Source: JAXGRD01 sp040766105
GTDB taxonomy: Bacteria; Bacillota; Clostridia; Peptostreptococcales; Anaerovoracaceae
DNA length: 64,000 nt
Assembly: GCA_040766105.1 (NCBI GenBank)
Contig: JAXGRD010000003.1
Location: 248,001 to 312,000 of the forward strand
Direction of reading: 5' to 3'
Shown here one piece after another: positions 25,620 to 34,763 of the stretch. The position numbers were made by a program, and so were the translations under genes. The notes beneath the pieces are model-generated. The model was given only the letters and a program-made list of their open reading frames with translations, had not been told where the DNA came from and searched no databases. Numbering within the stretch: the first letter of the stretch is position 1; the number at the start of each line of letters is the position of its first letter.

Positions 25620-26578
25620 GAATTTTCTCCTTTCACTTTTTTCTTCTGTACGGCAATGATGGATATAAATTCAAACATCACATTGGCTCCCAAAAATGCC
25701 GTAATCTGTGTGGGATCAAATGAGGGGAGTACCTCCACCAGGTCATATCCCACGAAATGAATGTCCTTCAGCTTTCTCACCAGCCATAGGGACTCGGTAC
25801 TGGTAAAGCCGCCCACCTCTATGGTTCCTGTCCCCGGAGCATAGGCGGGATCCACAAAATCGATGTCAAAAGTAAGGAAGGCTTTTTTGTCACCCACTCT
25901 CTTGATGATTCTTTTTACAACTTCCTCCAAGCCGATTTCTCGCATTTCAAAACTGGTAATTACTTCAAATCCCAGGTCTTCCGAACCGGTCAAATCCTCT
26001 TCCGAATAAAAAGTGCCTCGCATTCCCACTTGAATGGAGTGTTCCACATCAATAAGTCCTTCTTCCAAGGCTCTCTTAAATACAGTCCCATGGTTGTATT
26101 TTTTCCCAAAATAAGAATCGATCGTATCAAAGTGAGCGTCAAAATGAACGAGGGCTACCGGACCGTGAACCTTCGCAATTGCTCGCAACTCCCCTAATGT
26201 AATGGAGTGATCACCCCCCATTCCAATGGGAATGGTCCCCGACTCAACGATGGGAGTCATTACTTTTTCAATCCGCTCGTAGGTATCCTCAATAAAACCG
26301 GGTACCACAGGAACGTCTCCATAGTCTACACCGGAAAGAATATCTACCACATTAATTTTTTGAGGAACATTGTAGGGTTTCACAAGAGAAGATATTTCCC
26401 TAATTGACGAAGGGCCGAATCTTGACCCTGTCCGATACGTGGACCCGGTATCAAAGGGGATACCAATTACTGCATAATCCACATCTTCCGTGGTCTTTAC
26501 GTTTGGAAGCCGCATAAAGGTCTTTACCTCTGCAAACCGGGGTACCTCCAGTGAGTTTAACGGCATATATTTATTCAT
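25616..26578 (-). CDS. Agmatinase-family ureohydrolase
   Basis: A 320-residue Mn2+-dependent enzyme of the arginase/agmatinase family. Ligand motifs are GGDHSITLG, VHFDAHFDT and TFDIDFVDPAYAPGTGT. It hydrolyses a guanidino (or formimidoyl) group to urea or formamide. Family members include agmatinase, guanidinobutyrase, guanidinopropionase and guanidine hydrolase, so the substrate is open. I chose the ATG at 26578 because of its GGAGGAGGAAG site and because the sigma-54 promoter at 26628-26644 overlaps the longer in-frame start. It is the first gene of a six-gene operon. Confidence 0.88.
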   Translation of the reverse strand: MNKYMPLNSLEVPRFAEVKTFMRLPNVKTTEDVDYAVIGIPFDTGSTYRTGSRFGPSSIREISSLVKPYNVPQKINVVDILSGVDYGDVPVVPGFIEDTYERIEKVMTPIVESGTIPIGMGGDHSITLGELRAIAKVHGPVALVHFDAHFDTIDSYFGKKYNHGTVFKRALEEGLIDVEHSIQVGMRGTFYSEEDLTGSEDLGFEVITSFEMREIGLEEVVKRIIKRVGDKKAFLTFDIDFVDPAYAPGTGTIEVGGFTSTESLWLVRKLKDIHFVGYDLVEVLPSFDPTQITAFLGANVMFEFISIIAVQKKKVKGENS

Positions 26579-26627
26579 AGTCTTCCTCCTCCCATATTCA
26601 GAAGTTCTTTCCAATACTGTTATTAAC

Positions 26628-26644
26628 AGCAATTACTGTGCCAA
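26628..26644 (-). promoter_or_regulatory. Sigma-54 promoter of the ureohydrolase operon
   Basis: On the minus strand TTGGCACAGTAATTGCT matches the -24/-12 consensus TGGCACG-N4-TTGCW with one change. The start point would be near 26617, about 40 bp before the ATG at 26578. Confidence 0.85.
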
Positions 26645-26735
26645 TTTTCAGAAAGTGTCACGGGAGCAACCTCCACTCCTTGCAATCTACCGCCTTTATG
26701 GAAAAACCATAATGGTAGCGAGGAAAACAAAAAAA

Positions 26736-26842
26736 TGAGGAAAAATGCAAAAATGCACTTTTCCTCTCATTTCTCCTTGTTTTTGCCATTGAAGCTTACA
26801 ATTGCAACGAATGCATTTTTGCACTAAAAAGTGCAAAAATGC
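26736..26842. promoter_or_regulatory. Putative enhancer (UAS) palindromes for the PAS-sigma-54 activator
   Basis: Two related sites lie 100-200 bp upstream of the sigma-54 promoter. One is a perfect 12-bp inverted repeat, GCATTTTTGCAC-TAAAAA-GTGCAAAAATGC (26813-26842). The other, at 26736-26768, contains TGCAAAAATGCAC within GAGGAAAA...TTTTCCTC. The shared TGCAAAAATGC core at this distance is the arrangement expected for enhancer-binding-protein sites. Confidence 0.7.
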
Positions 26843-26848
26843 CCTGTA

Positions 26849-28240
26849 TTATGCGTCGTTTCTCTGTAGAATCTCCTCATGCCTCTTCAGCTTTCGGCGA
26901 ATGGTCGTAACATCTACGCCAATCTCCTTTGCTGCTTCTACGATGGATCCCTTTCGTTTCACCACATTCTTGATTAAATCGTATTCGAACCTAGCCATCA
27001 CCTCTTTGTAATCCAGCCCTTCCTCATGTCCCTGCCACTGGGTCTGTAGCATTTCTACAGGAAGATCTTCCAAGGTAACTGTCGTTTCTTCCGTGCTGAC
27101 CATCAGTCGTTCAATGAGGTTTTCCAACTCTCGCACATTGCCAGGCCAAGGATACAATATCATCCTCTTAATTACCGCAACATCAATTTTTTTATTCCAG
27201 CCGTATTTTTTATTGATGGTCTCCATCATTCCATTTACGAGAGGGAGAATGTCCTCCGGCCTTTCCCTTAGGGGTGGAATGTGAATCGGTACAACATTCA
27301 GTCTGTAGTAAAGATCTTCCCGAAAGAGCTTTTCCTCAACCATCTTCTCAATGTCTATGTTGGTGGCAGCAATGATGCGCACATCCAAATTTCGCAAATC
27401 TTCTCCGCCCACTCTCCTTATTTGTCGATCCTGAATGGCACGAAGAATCTTCGGTTGCATGGACAGAGGCATTTCGCCTATCTCATCGAGAAACACCGTG
27501 CCGCCGTTAGCCAGCTCCAGTAAGCCTATTTTCCCCGTCTTCTCCGCACCGGTAAATGCTCCCTTTTCATAGCCAAAAATTTCCGATTCAAAGAGGGTTT
27601 CCGGAATGGTGCCACAGTCTATCTTGATAAAAGGTCCCTTGCTCCTGTTGCTACAGCTGTGAATATATCTGCTGATCAATCCCTTCCCTACACCGGATTC
27701 TCCGGTTAAAAGAACCGTGGAATCCACATCGGAAACGGCCGAAGCAAGTTTGAGAAGCTTTTGCATGCCGGGGTTTTTAGAAATCATCAATGGCGGCTGC
27801 ATATACTCTCGTCGATACAGTTCCAACTCTTCCTGATACTTCCGGCTCTGCTCCTCCCTGAGTTGCACTTCCTTCTTCAGTGCGTTTAACTCCGTAATGT
27901 CTCTGGAATTGACAATAATCTTGTCGATTTCCCCATCTTTGTATATGGGGGTGCCGGTAACTAGGATTTCCGATCCGTTTTTCGCCGTCTGAATGATGGT
28001 AGCCGGTGCATTTGTTTCCAATACAATAAGTGTGACGGATTCCGAGTACACGCCTTCTTCCACCAACTGCCTGATATTCTTATGCTTGGCTTCATCCTCC
28101 GTTATGCCCTCTATTCTCGTACAAGCCTTGTTGATGTAGAGGGTCGTGCCGTCTTTATCTAAGATATGGATACCATCGTAGGAAGATTCAAATGCGGTTT
28201 TAAAGAGTTCTATTTGCGATTCAATACTGAGATTTTCCAT
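26849..28240 (-). CDS. PAS-containing sigma-54-dependent activator
   Basis: A 463-residue enhancer-binding protein. An N-terminal PAS domain (residues ~10-125, including SSYDGIHILDKDGTTLYINKA and GEIDKIIVNSRDITE) is followed by an AAA+ domain with GESGVGKGLI, the sigma-54 loop GAFTGAEKTG and VFLDEIGEMP. A Fis-type helix-turn-helix ends it (KGSIVEAAKEIGVDVTTIRR). It lies just upstream of the sigma-54 promoter and palindromes of the ureohydrolase operon, so it very likely activates that operon in response to a small molecule bound by PAS. Confidence 0.92.
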   Translation of the reverse strand: MENLSIESQIELFKTAFESSYDGIHILDKDGTTLYINKACTRIEGITEDEAKHKNIRQLVEEGVYSESVTLIVLETNAPATIIQTAKNGSEILVTGTPIYKDGEIDKIIVNSRDITELNALKKEVQLREEQSRKYQEELELYRREYMQPPLMISKNPGMQKLLKLASAVSDVDSTVLLTGESGVGKGLISRYIHSCSNRSKGPFIKIDCGTIPETLFESEIFGYEKGAFTGAEKTGKIGLLELANGGTVFLDEIGEMPLSMQPKILRAIQDRQIRRVGGEDLRNLDVRIIAATNIDIEKMVEEKLFREDLYYRLNVVPIHIPPLRERPEDILPLVNGMMETINKKYGWNKKIDVAVIKRMILYPWPGNVRELENLIERLMVSTEETTVTLEDLPVEMLQTQWQGHEEGLDYKEVMARFEYDLIKNVVKRKGSIVEAAKEIGVDVTTIRRKLKRHEEILQRNDA

Positions 28241-28291
28241 TATATTTTCCTCATCTCTTTGAAGTATATTCCGGCTTCATTATACAGCAAA

Positions 28292-28329
28292 GGCCCGGTC
28301 CTCACAACAACGTCGTCGAGGACCGAGCC
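28292..28329 (-). terminator. Hairpin after rubrerythrin
   Basis: The GGCCCGGTCCTC / GAGGACCGAGCC arms form a strong stem just past the rubrerythrin stop. The T-run is weak, so termination is probable but not certain. Confidence 0.55.
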
Positions 28330-28353
28330 CGTGAATCTCATTTGCTCTATTGA

Positions 28354-28848
28354 TTAATACTCTACAAACTTATCGCCGGAAGCACCGCAGATCTTACATT
28401 TCTCAGGTCTTTCATACTCAATATTTCCGCACACCGGGCAGAGGTAGTAGAAGACTTCTTCGGTCTTATCTAAGTTATCCAAAGCTTCCTGATAAAGCTT
28501 TGCGTGGACTTCTTCCGCCTTCATAGCATAAGTAAAGGACATCACAGCAGCCTTGTTTCCTTCCGCTTCTGCTTCCTTCACGAAATCAGGGTACATATCT
28601 TTATACTCGTAGGTTTCACCTGCAACGGCATCCTTCAAGTTTTCATCGGTACCGCCGACCTTGCCTGCAACCTCAAAGTGCTTTAATGCGTGAATCGTCT
28701 CTGCATCGGACGCCGCCTTAAACAACTTCGCTGCATTCTTCTTGCCATCCTTCTCAGCCTTCTTAGAATATGCCAAATACTTTCTGTTCGCTTGTGACTC
28801 ACCTGCAAAAGCATCCATCAAATTGTCGATTGTTTTCTTTTCACTCAT
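28354..28848 (-). CDS. Rubrerythrin
   Basis: A 164-residue non-heme iron protein that reduces hydrogen peroxide in anaerobes. The ferritin-like diiron domain (AGESQANRKYLAY ... AETIHALKHFEV ... AMKAEEVHAKLY) is followed by a C-terminal rubredoxin domain with two CxxC pairs (YLCPVCGNIEY and PEKCKICGAS). It is slightly shorter than the classical ~190-residue form. It is monocistronic with an AAGGAGGACGAC site before the ATG. Confidence 0.95.
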   Translation of the reverse strand: MSEKKTIDNLMDAFAGESQANRKYLAYSKKAEKDGKKNAAKLFKAASDAETIHALKHFEVAGKVGGTDENLKDAVAGETYEYKDMYPDFVKEAEAEGNKAAVMSFTYAMKAEEVHAKLYQEALDNLDKTEEVFYYLCPVCGNIEYERPEKCKICGASGDKFVEY

Positions 28849-28931
28849 AGTCGTCCTCCTTTACTTCTTTTCTAGCGTATGATGACATTATACACCATAT
28901 GTCCAAAGGTTACACAATAAATCCAATTGTC

Positions 28932-28960
28932 TTGACATTGTACAATATTGAATACATAAT
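28932..28960 (+). promoter_or_regulatory. Sigma-70 promoter of the OxlT-like transporter
   Basis: TTGACA, a 17-bp spacer, then CATAAT, about 40 bp before the ATG at 29001. The spacer holds a palindromic ATTGTACAAT that could bind a repressor. Confidence 0.75.
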
Positions 28961-29000
28961 GATTTCATTGCACAAATCAAACAATTAGAAAGAGTATTAC

Positions 29001-30200
29001 ATGGATAATAAATGGACCCATTTGATTGCCGCTATGGTGCTCGCCCTATTCTGCGGAATCGGTTATGCATGGAGCGTGTATCAAATGCCCTTAATAGAGA
29101 CCCTTGACTCCGACCTGAAGGCGGTCTCTCTCGCTTTTACGATAAATGTTTCCGTTTCAACGATTGCACCTATGTTCTTGGGAAGATTCCAAGCGAATAT
29201 GGGCATCTCTCGCTTTGTTCAGCTGGGAATTGTCGTATATGCCGTCGGCCTGATTTCCTCTGTTTTCGTTACCAAAGTCGAGATTCTGTACTTGACCTTT
29301 GGTCTTTTGGTGGGAATCGGCCTGGCAATAGTCTACCCCTGCCTCATGGCATATGGAGCCGCCCTCTTCCCCAAAAAGACCGGTATGGCAGGCGGTCTGG
29401 TCGCCGGAGCCTATGGATTTGGTGCCGTCATCTGGGCGCCTTTATCCACCTTCCTCATGGAGGAGATGAGCGTTCTGAAAACCTTCGCCGCTCTTGGCGT
29501 AATCTTCTTCCTCATTATGATGCCCGTTTCCTTTTTGATTCGAGAGATTCCAAAGGAACCGATCATCATAGATGTATCCCAAGAAATTGTAACCGTGCAC
29601 CATGCCGGACCCGACTATACTTGGCAAGAAATGCTCAAGAGCTATCGCTACTATGTTCTTCTCATCATCATGACCTTGGGAACCACTGCCGGCCTCATGG
29701 TCACCGGCCATGCGTCAAACATACTTCAGGAGAACTTGTTCCTGTCTCCCGCAAATGCAGCTGTCTTTGTCGGCCTGCTCTCTGTAAGCAATACCTCCGG
29801 CCGGCTTATTTTAGGGCCTCTGTCCGATTTTATAGGAAGATATCAGACCATGATGATACAATTCATCTTGGTCTGCAGTGCCATGCTCATGCTGTTTTTC
29901 CTCCAGGGAAGCTTTTTTATTCTCGCCCTCCTCCTTGTCAGTGCCTGCCACGGTGGCTTTGCGGCAATACTGTCTCCCTTGTGCGCCGACAACTTTGGCT
30001 TAAAAAATCATTCTGTAAACTACACCCTCCTCTTTATCACCTACGGTTTCTCCGGAATCATCGGACCGCAATTGGGAGCACGAATTAGAGAAGCAAGCGG
30101 AGAGTACAGCTACGCCTTCCTCACTGTGGCCATTTTCTGTGTGGTGGGATTCGCATTAGTCCTGTTTTTACATATAAAAAAGAAACAAAATTTATGTTGA
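29001..30200 (+). CDS. OxlT/OFA-type MFS transporter
   Basis: A 399-residue major facilitator with 12 predicted transmembrane helices. It begins with LIAAMVLALFCGIGYAWSVYQMPL, the tryptophan-rich first helix typical of the oxalate:formate antiporter group, and has GLVAGAYGFGAVIWAPLS and NTSGRLILGPLSDFIGRY loop motifs. It likely exchanges small carboxylates; the substrate is unknown. A tiny membrane protein gene follows 67 bp downstream in the same transcript. Confidence 0.85.
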   Translation: MDNKWTHLIAAMVLALFCGIGYAWSVYQMPLIETLDSDLKAVSLAFTINVSVSTIAPMFLGRFQANMGISRFVQLGIVVYAVGLISSVFVTKVEILYLTFGLLVGIGLAIVYPCLMAYGAALFPKKTGMAGGLVAGAYGFGAVIWAPLSTFLMEEMSVLKTFAALGVIFFLIMMPVSFLIREIPKEPIIIDVSQEIVTVHHAGPDYTWQEMLKSYRYYVLLIIMTLGTTAGLMVTGHASNILQENLFLSPANAAVFVGLLSVSNTSGRLILGPLSDFIGRYQTMMIQFILVCSAMLMLFFLQGSFFILALLLVSACHGGFAAILSPLCADNFGLKNHSVNYTLLFITYGFSGIIGPQLGARIREASGEYSYAFLTVAIFCVVGFALVLFLHIKKKQNLC

Positions 30201-30267
30201 CATATGACCGGTAACTGATAGTATAAGTAACAACAAAATTGTTATTTGAGAACAAGGGAGAAGGAAA

Positions 30268-30408
30268 ATGAAAAAGTCTAGTGATGATAAGAAAACAATA
30301 ATTAAGGGAAGTTGGTTGGTTCCCTTGGGTATCTTGGCAGTTTTAGGCAAGATTGCTTGGGACAGAAAGGTACGCAACAATACTGACGTATTGCCCGGGG
30401 ACAAATAG
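30268..30408 (+). CDS. 46-residue membrane protein, probable small subunit of the MFS transporter
   Basis: An AAGGGAGAAGG site precedes an ATG opening a 46-codon frame. The protein has a basic N-terminus (MKKSSDDKKTI), one transmembrane helix (WLVPLGILAVLGKIAW) and a short charged tail. It lies between the OxlT-like gene and a strong terminator. Small single-helix proteins are recurrently found next to OFA-type transporters, so a partner role is inferred. Confidence 0.65.
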   Translation: MKKSSDDKKTIIKGSWLVPLGILAVLGKIAWDRKVRNNTDVLPGDK

Positions 30409-30424
30409 GAAAAGAAGTGAAGAA

Positions 30425-30466
30425 AAAACGCTACGAGTCAATAGAATGTGACTCGTAGCGTTTTTA
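30425..30466. terminator. Strong bidirectional terminator
   Basis: A perfect 16-bp inverted repeat (AAAACGCTACGAGTCA / TGACTCGTAGCGTTTT) ends the MFS transcript and, on the other strand, the surface-protein transcript. Confidence 0.93.
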
Positions 30467-30474
30467 GTTGTTTA

Positions 30475-33231
30475 TTATTTGTTGATTTTAATTTTTCTTC
30501 CGGTCACAACCATGGCAGCACCTGTCAGCAACAGGAGCAGTGCACCCATTGGAGCGGAAGATTCATCTCCCGTTTTGGGTGATGCTTCTTTCACAGGTTT
30601 CACACTACCCGGATCTTTCCCCGGAGTGACTTCCTGCGGTGTGGGCTCAGCAGGCACCACCGGGTCAGTTGGATTCTCGGGAGGTGTCGCGGTATCTGCC
30701 ACAAACTTCCACGTTCCCATAAAGGTCACATTGGCATTGTCAATGGTCGCCGTCGTCTTGTCCCAGCTGTCAAATACCCATTTCCCACCTGTCACGGTGA
30801 CTTCTGTCGTCGTCAGTTGGGTCGGTGTGACTACATCTCCATTTACCTTATCAATTTGGTTTTCGGGCAGTAGATCCAATACGCTCTGTGGCAGTTCCAT
30901 TCCCGCTGTACCGCTGATGAATTGATGAATCACCTCATAGGGGGGCAACCATCCTGCATAGGCATGTATCACATTAGGATCCAATATTGTAGTAATTGGC
31001 TGGGTACTGTTGGTAAACTTTGTATTGGCAAAGTCAAACAAATTGGAATTTCTGTCCGCAGCCACCTCAGCATCAGTCACCGCCTTGTCATACCAACCGG
31101 CAAACACATATCCCGGTCTGGAGGGCTCCATTTCGTCCGCCAATGCAGTCATCTGCAAAGGTGCGCTCCATGGTGCTGTAGAAGAATACACATCATAGTT
31201 TTGATTCGTCTCCGTTGTTCCATCAGGGAATTCTGCCCCGGTTCCGTTTGCATGATATATCATCTGCGCCCGCTGTCCGAGAACGATGGTCCTGGCATTA
31301 GGACTGAGAAGATAGTCCCAAGTTCCTACTGATGTGTGGTCAGCAATGGCTGCCCCGTCACCTTTTTTCGTTGCATAGTGAATTAACTGCGCATCCGCTT
31401 TTACCGGCACATAAGTTCCGTCTCCCTTTGCTACAGTATACCCGATATATCGCTGTGGGGTCTCAAGGAAAGCGCCTGTTTCCTGTGGTGTTTCGCTGAT
31501 AGAAACATAGAGGGGATTTACCAAGGCACCCGTCAAAATAACTGCTGAAGTCTTATCCAAAACTCTAATATCGTCTGTAGAAACAGTGGCATTGGGCGTA
31601 ATGGTCACATCCTTTGCGGCATAGATATTTACGCCACCGTACTCATCCGTCTTATTGGGATGTGGATTGCCAGCCCATGAATTAGGACCGACGAAATTAC
31701 TGTCCAGGGACATGTCGTCTAAAGTCAACACACCATTGTTGTATATTCCACCACCTAAGAAATAAGCGATTCCACCGGATAAAGAGGATTCTCCGGTTAT
31801 CGTAGTGGTTCCATGGTTGTAGATTAGACCACCTTCAGCTGCTCGTCCAATGCCAATGGTTGTCCCGCCATCAACCAACAACGTGTTACCAATGCCCACA
31901 TAGATGGCACCGCCGATAAACTTTTCTGACCAAAGCAAAGTCCCCGTGTTCTCTATAGTAGAATTTCGCAGAGTTAGATTTACGGCTGTCCCAGTATCTC
32001 CAAACTTAGTCCCTACGGTTATTGCACCACCGGATTGATCCGCATGGAAGTTCTGAATAGATGTGTTTTCTATGAGCGATGTGACAGTGGATCCAGTTTC
32101 AAAAGCGATGGCTCCGCCATAGGTTGCTGTGGACAGAGCGTTATCCACTCCTCTTCCCGTAAGAGTCGAGTTGAGAAGATTAAAACTTCCAGTGCCCACA
32201 ATAGTGAAAACGCCACCCGCATAGGTGAGTTTACTATTTCCACTTACCGTAAATGTGGAGCTATCCACCGTTAGATTCGTTCCTTCAGAGGCAATGGCTC
32301 CGCCGGACACCCCATAGGCGCCCCCCAAAGAGGCCATTGTATATGTGTCATTATTGATCGTCGCCTTTTCGACACCTTCAAATTTAATGGCTCCACCTGT
32401 GTTAAACGTGGAAGCTACATTAAATATATTGTCGCTTCCCGCATAATTGGTAGTAGAACGCACCTTGATGGCTCCGCCTTGATAGCCACCCACATTTGTT
32501 TGCGCCGTATGGTTTCCGGTAAATGTATTTCCATGAATCTGTACATCTTGCGAATTTGTGATATAGATGGCGCCGCCATCTCCGTTCACTTCACCCGATT
32601 GGTTAGAGGAAATTGTAGAATTTTCAACTTTAACCAAGGGTGATTGTGTCATGAAGATTGCACCACCATGGGCTGATGCATCTGCCCCGTGAACATCCGC
32701 ATTGTATACTGCTTTGTTGTTTGTCACTTCAGCATTTTGGATGGTAAGTGAAGAACCTTCTCCATAAATGGCTCCCCCAGTTACTTGTCCGTCATTTGCT
32801 GTCGTCCCGTTGGAAAGTTTGCCGTTCCCATAAGTTACATTTGCTCCACCCGACAAGTAAAGCATCCGGCCTGCGCCGTTTCCATCCAAGTTCACCTTAT
32901 CAAAAGTGACAGTAGCACCGGATATCCGGAACATATTGGTCACGCCGGGAGCCAATGTGAGGGTATTCCCTGTCTCACTACTTATGGTTCCTGCATAAGT
33001 TGCCGGAATTGCAACTGTATCAGTAACTTGAAAATCAGCCGCAAGCAGCACATCATCCCCTTGGTTGATGGCCGCCACCAGCTCCGAATAAGTTGTTACC
33101 GTGCTTGTAGCCATTAGACTTGCTGCAGGTGGTGTCTTCTCAGGACTCCCTGTCGCAAAGGTTTGCTGCCCAGGAAGCAACATCCCAACCATTAGGACCA
33201 GGCACAATAAAAACGCAAAAAATCTCTTCAT
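30475..33231 (-). CDS. Large cell-surface protein with beta-helix, InlB-type repeats and sortase signal
   Basis: A 918-residue exported protein. It has a signal peptide (first ~27 residues, ending QQTFA) and a long right-handed beta-helix region (residues ~60-600) with recurrent GGAI-type turns such as GGAIYGEGS, GGAIFMTQS and GGAIKFEG. An InlB/Listeria-Bacteroides repeat module follows (IYHANGTG...RPGYVFAGWYDKA and GKWVFDSWDKTT). The C-terminus is a Pro/Glu spacer, a sortase-like motif SPKTGD, a hydrophobic helix and a basic tail. It should be covalently anchored to the wall and face the exterior; polymorphic beta-helix proteins are typically adhesins. The sorting motif departs from LPxTG at position 1. 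Confidence 0.85.
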   Translation of the reverse strand: MKRFFAFLLCLVLMVGMLLPGQQTFATGSPEKTPPAASLMATSTVTTYSELVAAINQGDDVLLAADFQVTDTVAIPATYAGTISSETGNTLTLAPGVTNMFRISGATVTFDKVNLDGNGAGRMLYLSGGANVTYGNGKLSNGTTANDGQVTGGAIYGEGSSLTIQNAEVTNNKAVYNADVHGADASAHGGAIFMTQSPLVKVENSTISSNQSGEVNGDGGAIYITNSQDVQIHGNTFTGNHTAQTNVGGYQGGAIKVRSTTNYAGSDNIFNVASTFNTGGAIKFEGVEKATINNDTYTMASLGGAYGVSGGAIASEGTNLTVDSSTFTVSGNSKLTYAGGVFTIVGTGSFNLLNSTLTGRGVDNALSTATYGGAIAFETGSTVTSLIENTSIQNFHADQSGGAITVGTKFGDTGTAVNLTLRNSTIENTGTLLWSEKFIGGAIYVGIGNTLLVDGGTTIGIGRAAEGGLIYNHGTTTITGESSLSGGIAYFLGGGIYNNGVLTLDDMSLDSNFVGPNSWAGNPHPNKTDEYGGVNIYAAKDVTITPNATVSTDDIRVLDKTSAVILTGALVNPLYVSISETPQETGAFLETPQRYIGYTVAKGDGTYVPVKADAQLIHYATKKGDGAAIADHTSVGTWDYLLSPNARTIVLGQRAQMIYHANGTGAEFPDGTTETNQNYDVYSSTAPWSAPLQMTALADEMEPSRPGYVFAGWYDKAVTDAEVAADRNSNLFDFANTKFTNSTQPITTILDPNVIHAYAGWLPPYEVIHQFISGTAGMELPQSVLDLLPENQIDKVNGDVVTPTQLTTTEVTVTGGKWVFDSWDKTTATIDNANVTFMGTWKFVADTATPPENPTDPVVPAEPTPQEVTPGKDPGSVKPVKEASPKTGDESSAPMGALLLLLTGAAMVVTGRKIKINK

Positions 33232-33270
33232 CGTTTCCCCCTCTCATATAGAAAAACTATCCTCCCTTAG

Positions 33271-33299
33271 ATTATATTATGATGATGGTTTATTGTCTA
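33271..33299 (-). promoter_or_regulatory. Promoter of the surface protein gene
   Basis: On the minus strand TAGACA, a 17-bp spacer, then TATAAT, with a GAGAGGGGG ribosome binding site and the ATG about 40 bp downstream. Confidence 0.7.
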
Positions 33300-33468
33300 C
33301 CTTAGATTGACTTGAGTTTCCGCATTTCAGTTTGCTTGCAAAGTCTTTGATGAATCTCCAAGAAAAATATCCAAATAATCATTGAAAATAAAAGGAATCC
33401 AACCCAGTTTTGTGGTAGGATTTAAGTGAAACCATAACTCCTACTAAACAAAAAAGAAAGGACTCCTT

Positions 33469-34713
33469 ATGACTCACTTTACCACAAATACGCAGATGGC
33501 GAAACGGGAAATTATCACTTTTACCAATAAACTTTCTCAAGGCATGACAAGACCGGAAAAGAAGTTCACTGCAGATATGACATATGGCATCCTTCACTCT
33601 CAAAGTGTCCTCTTATCGGATATTGCAACTTCGCTTAAAGAACCCATCCGTAAGAAAAATCTCATTGATCGCCTCAGCAGAAACCTTGTAAGCAACATCC
33701 GATTTTCTAAGAAAAATTACGATGCTGTCATCCGGCATATGATTCCGCAAGACCCTATCGTGCTGGTGGATGATACAGATATTGTGAAGCCCTTCGGAGA
33801 AAAGTTTGAAGCCTTAGGGCTTGTGAAGGATGGCTCTTCTAAAAATGATATCTACGAGAAAGGATACCATGTCACAGAAATGGTGGTGCTTTCTAAGGAG
33901 CATCAGCCCATTAGTCTCTTCTCCCATATCCATTCTTCGTCAGAAAAAAACTATTCATCGGCCAATACCGTCACAAAGAAGGGCATCCAAGAAGTGGCAG
34001 CTCGCCTAGGAGGAAACCCCACCTTTGTCTTAGACCGTGGCTATGATCAAAATGCCCTTCTGCGACTCATGTATGAACTGGAGCAAACCTTTATCCTCAG
34101 GATTAAGAGAAATCGAAAGATTCTCCATAAAGGCAAGTGGCTTTCTGCGGACACACTTTGTGCTTCAAGGAAGGGAAAGCTTCGTACACAAGTGATGATT
34201 CAAGGAGAATGGAAAACCGTATACCTTTCCCATCTTAATGTGCAGATTACAGCATCTAGAAAGAACGTTTATCTTGTCTTGGTGTATGGGATTGGGGAAC
34301 ATCCCATGATGCTGGCAACAAACAGACCTCTGAAAGGCAAGGATGATGTGGTGAAAGTCACAAGGGATTATCTTTCCAGATGGCGAATTGAAGAGTATTT
34401 CCGGTTCAAAAAACAAGGATTCGGTTTTGAAAACATGCGAGTACGAAGCATACGAGCCATGAACTGCTTGAATACACTTCTTACTTATGCCATCACCTTT
34501 CTAGCTTTGATTAAGCATAAGAAGCACACCCACAAACTGAAAGTCTGCGTAATGGAACACGCTGACCCCTTACGCAAAAATGTACTCTTCTACTACTATC
34601 AGATGGCAAAAGGCATAAGCAGTGTCCTCTCTCACGCAAGGACCGGGATCAAGAAATACTACAAAGCATTGCGAGAGCGAGACCCTCAAGTATCCTTCCG
34701 CTTTCTCTGCTGA
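33469..34713 (+). mobile_element. IS4-type DDE transposase (intact)
   Basis: A 414-residue transposase. Acidic residues are in VLVDDTDIVKP (about 101-104), VLDRGYDQN (Asp189), and the IS4 Y-x2-R-x3-E-x6-K signature in YLSRWRIEEYFRFKKQ (Tyr301, Arg304, Glu308, Lys315). An AAAGGACTCC region precedes the ATG. I could not find convincing terminal inverted repeats, so element ends are undetermined. It marks the left border of the accessory island. Confidence 0.88.
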
Positions 34714-34737
34714 AGGGCATATTCATCCATGTAAAGT

Positions 34738-34763
34738 TGCCCCACTTACGTGAGGCAGTTTTG
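34738..34763 (+). terminator. Probable terminator after the IS4-type transposase
   Basis: A TGCCCCAC-TTAC-GTGAGGCA stem (one mismatch) is followed by GTTTT. Confidence 0.5.

Noticed and set aside
26813..26842. Palindrome as intrinsic terminator of the PAS activator gene
   Set aside because: The arms are AT-rich with no T-run after them, and the sequence recurs at 26741; an enhancer site explains both copies better.
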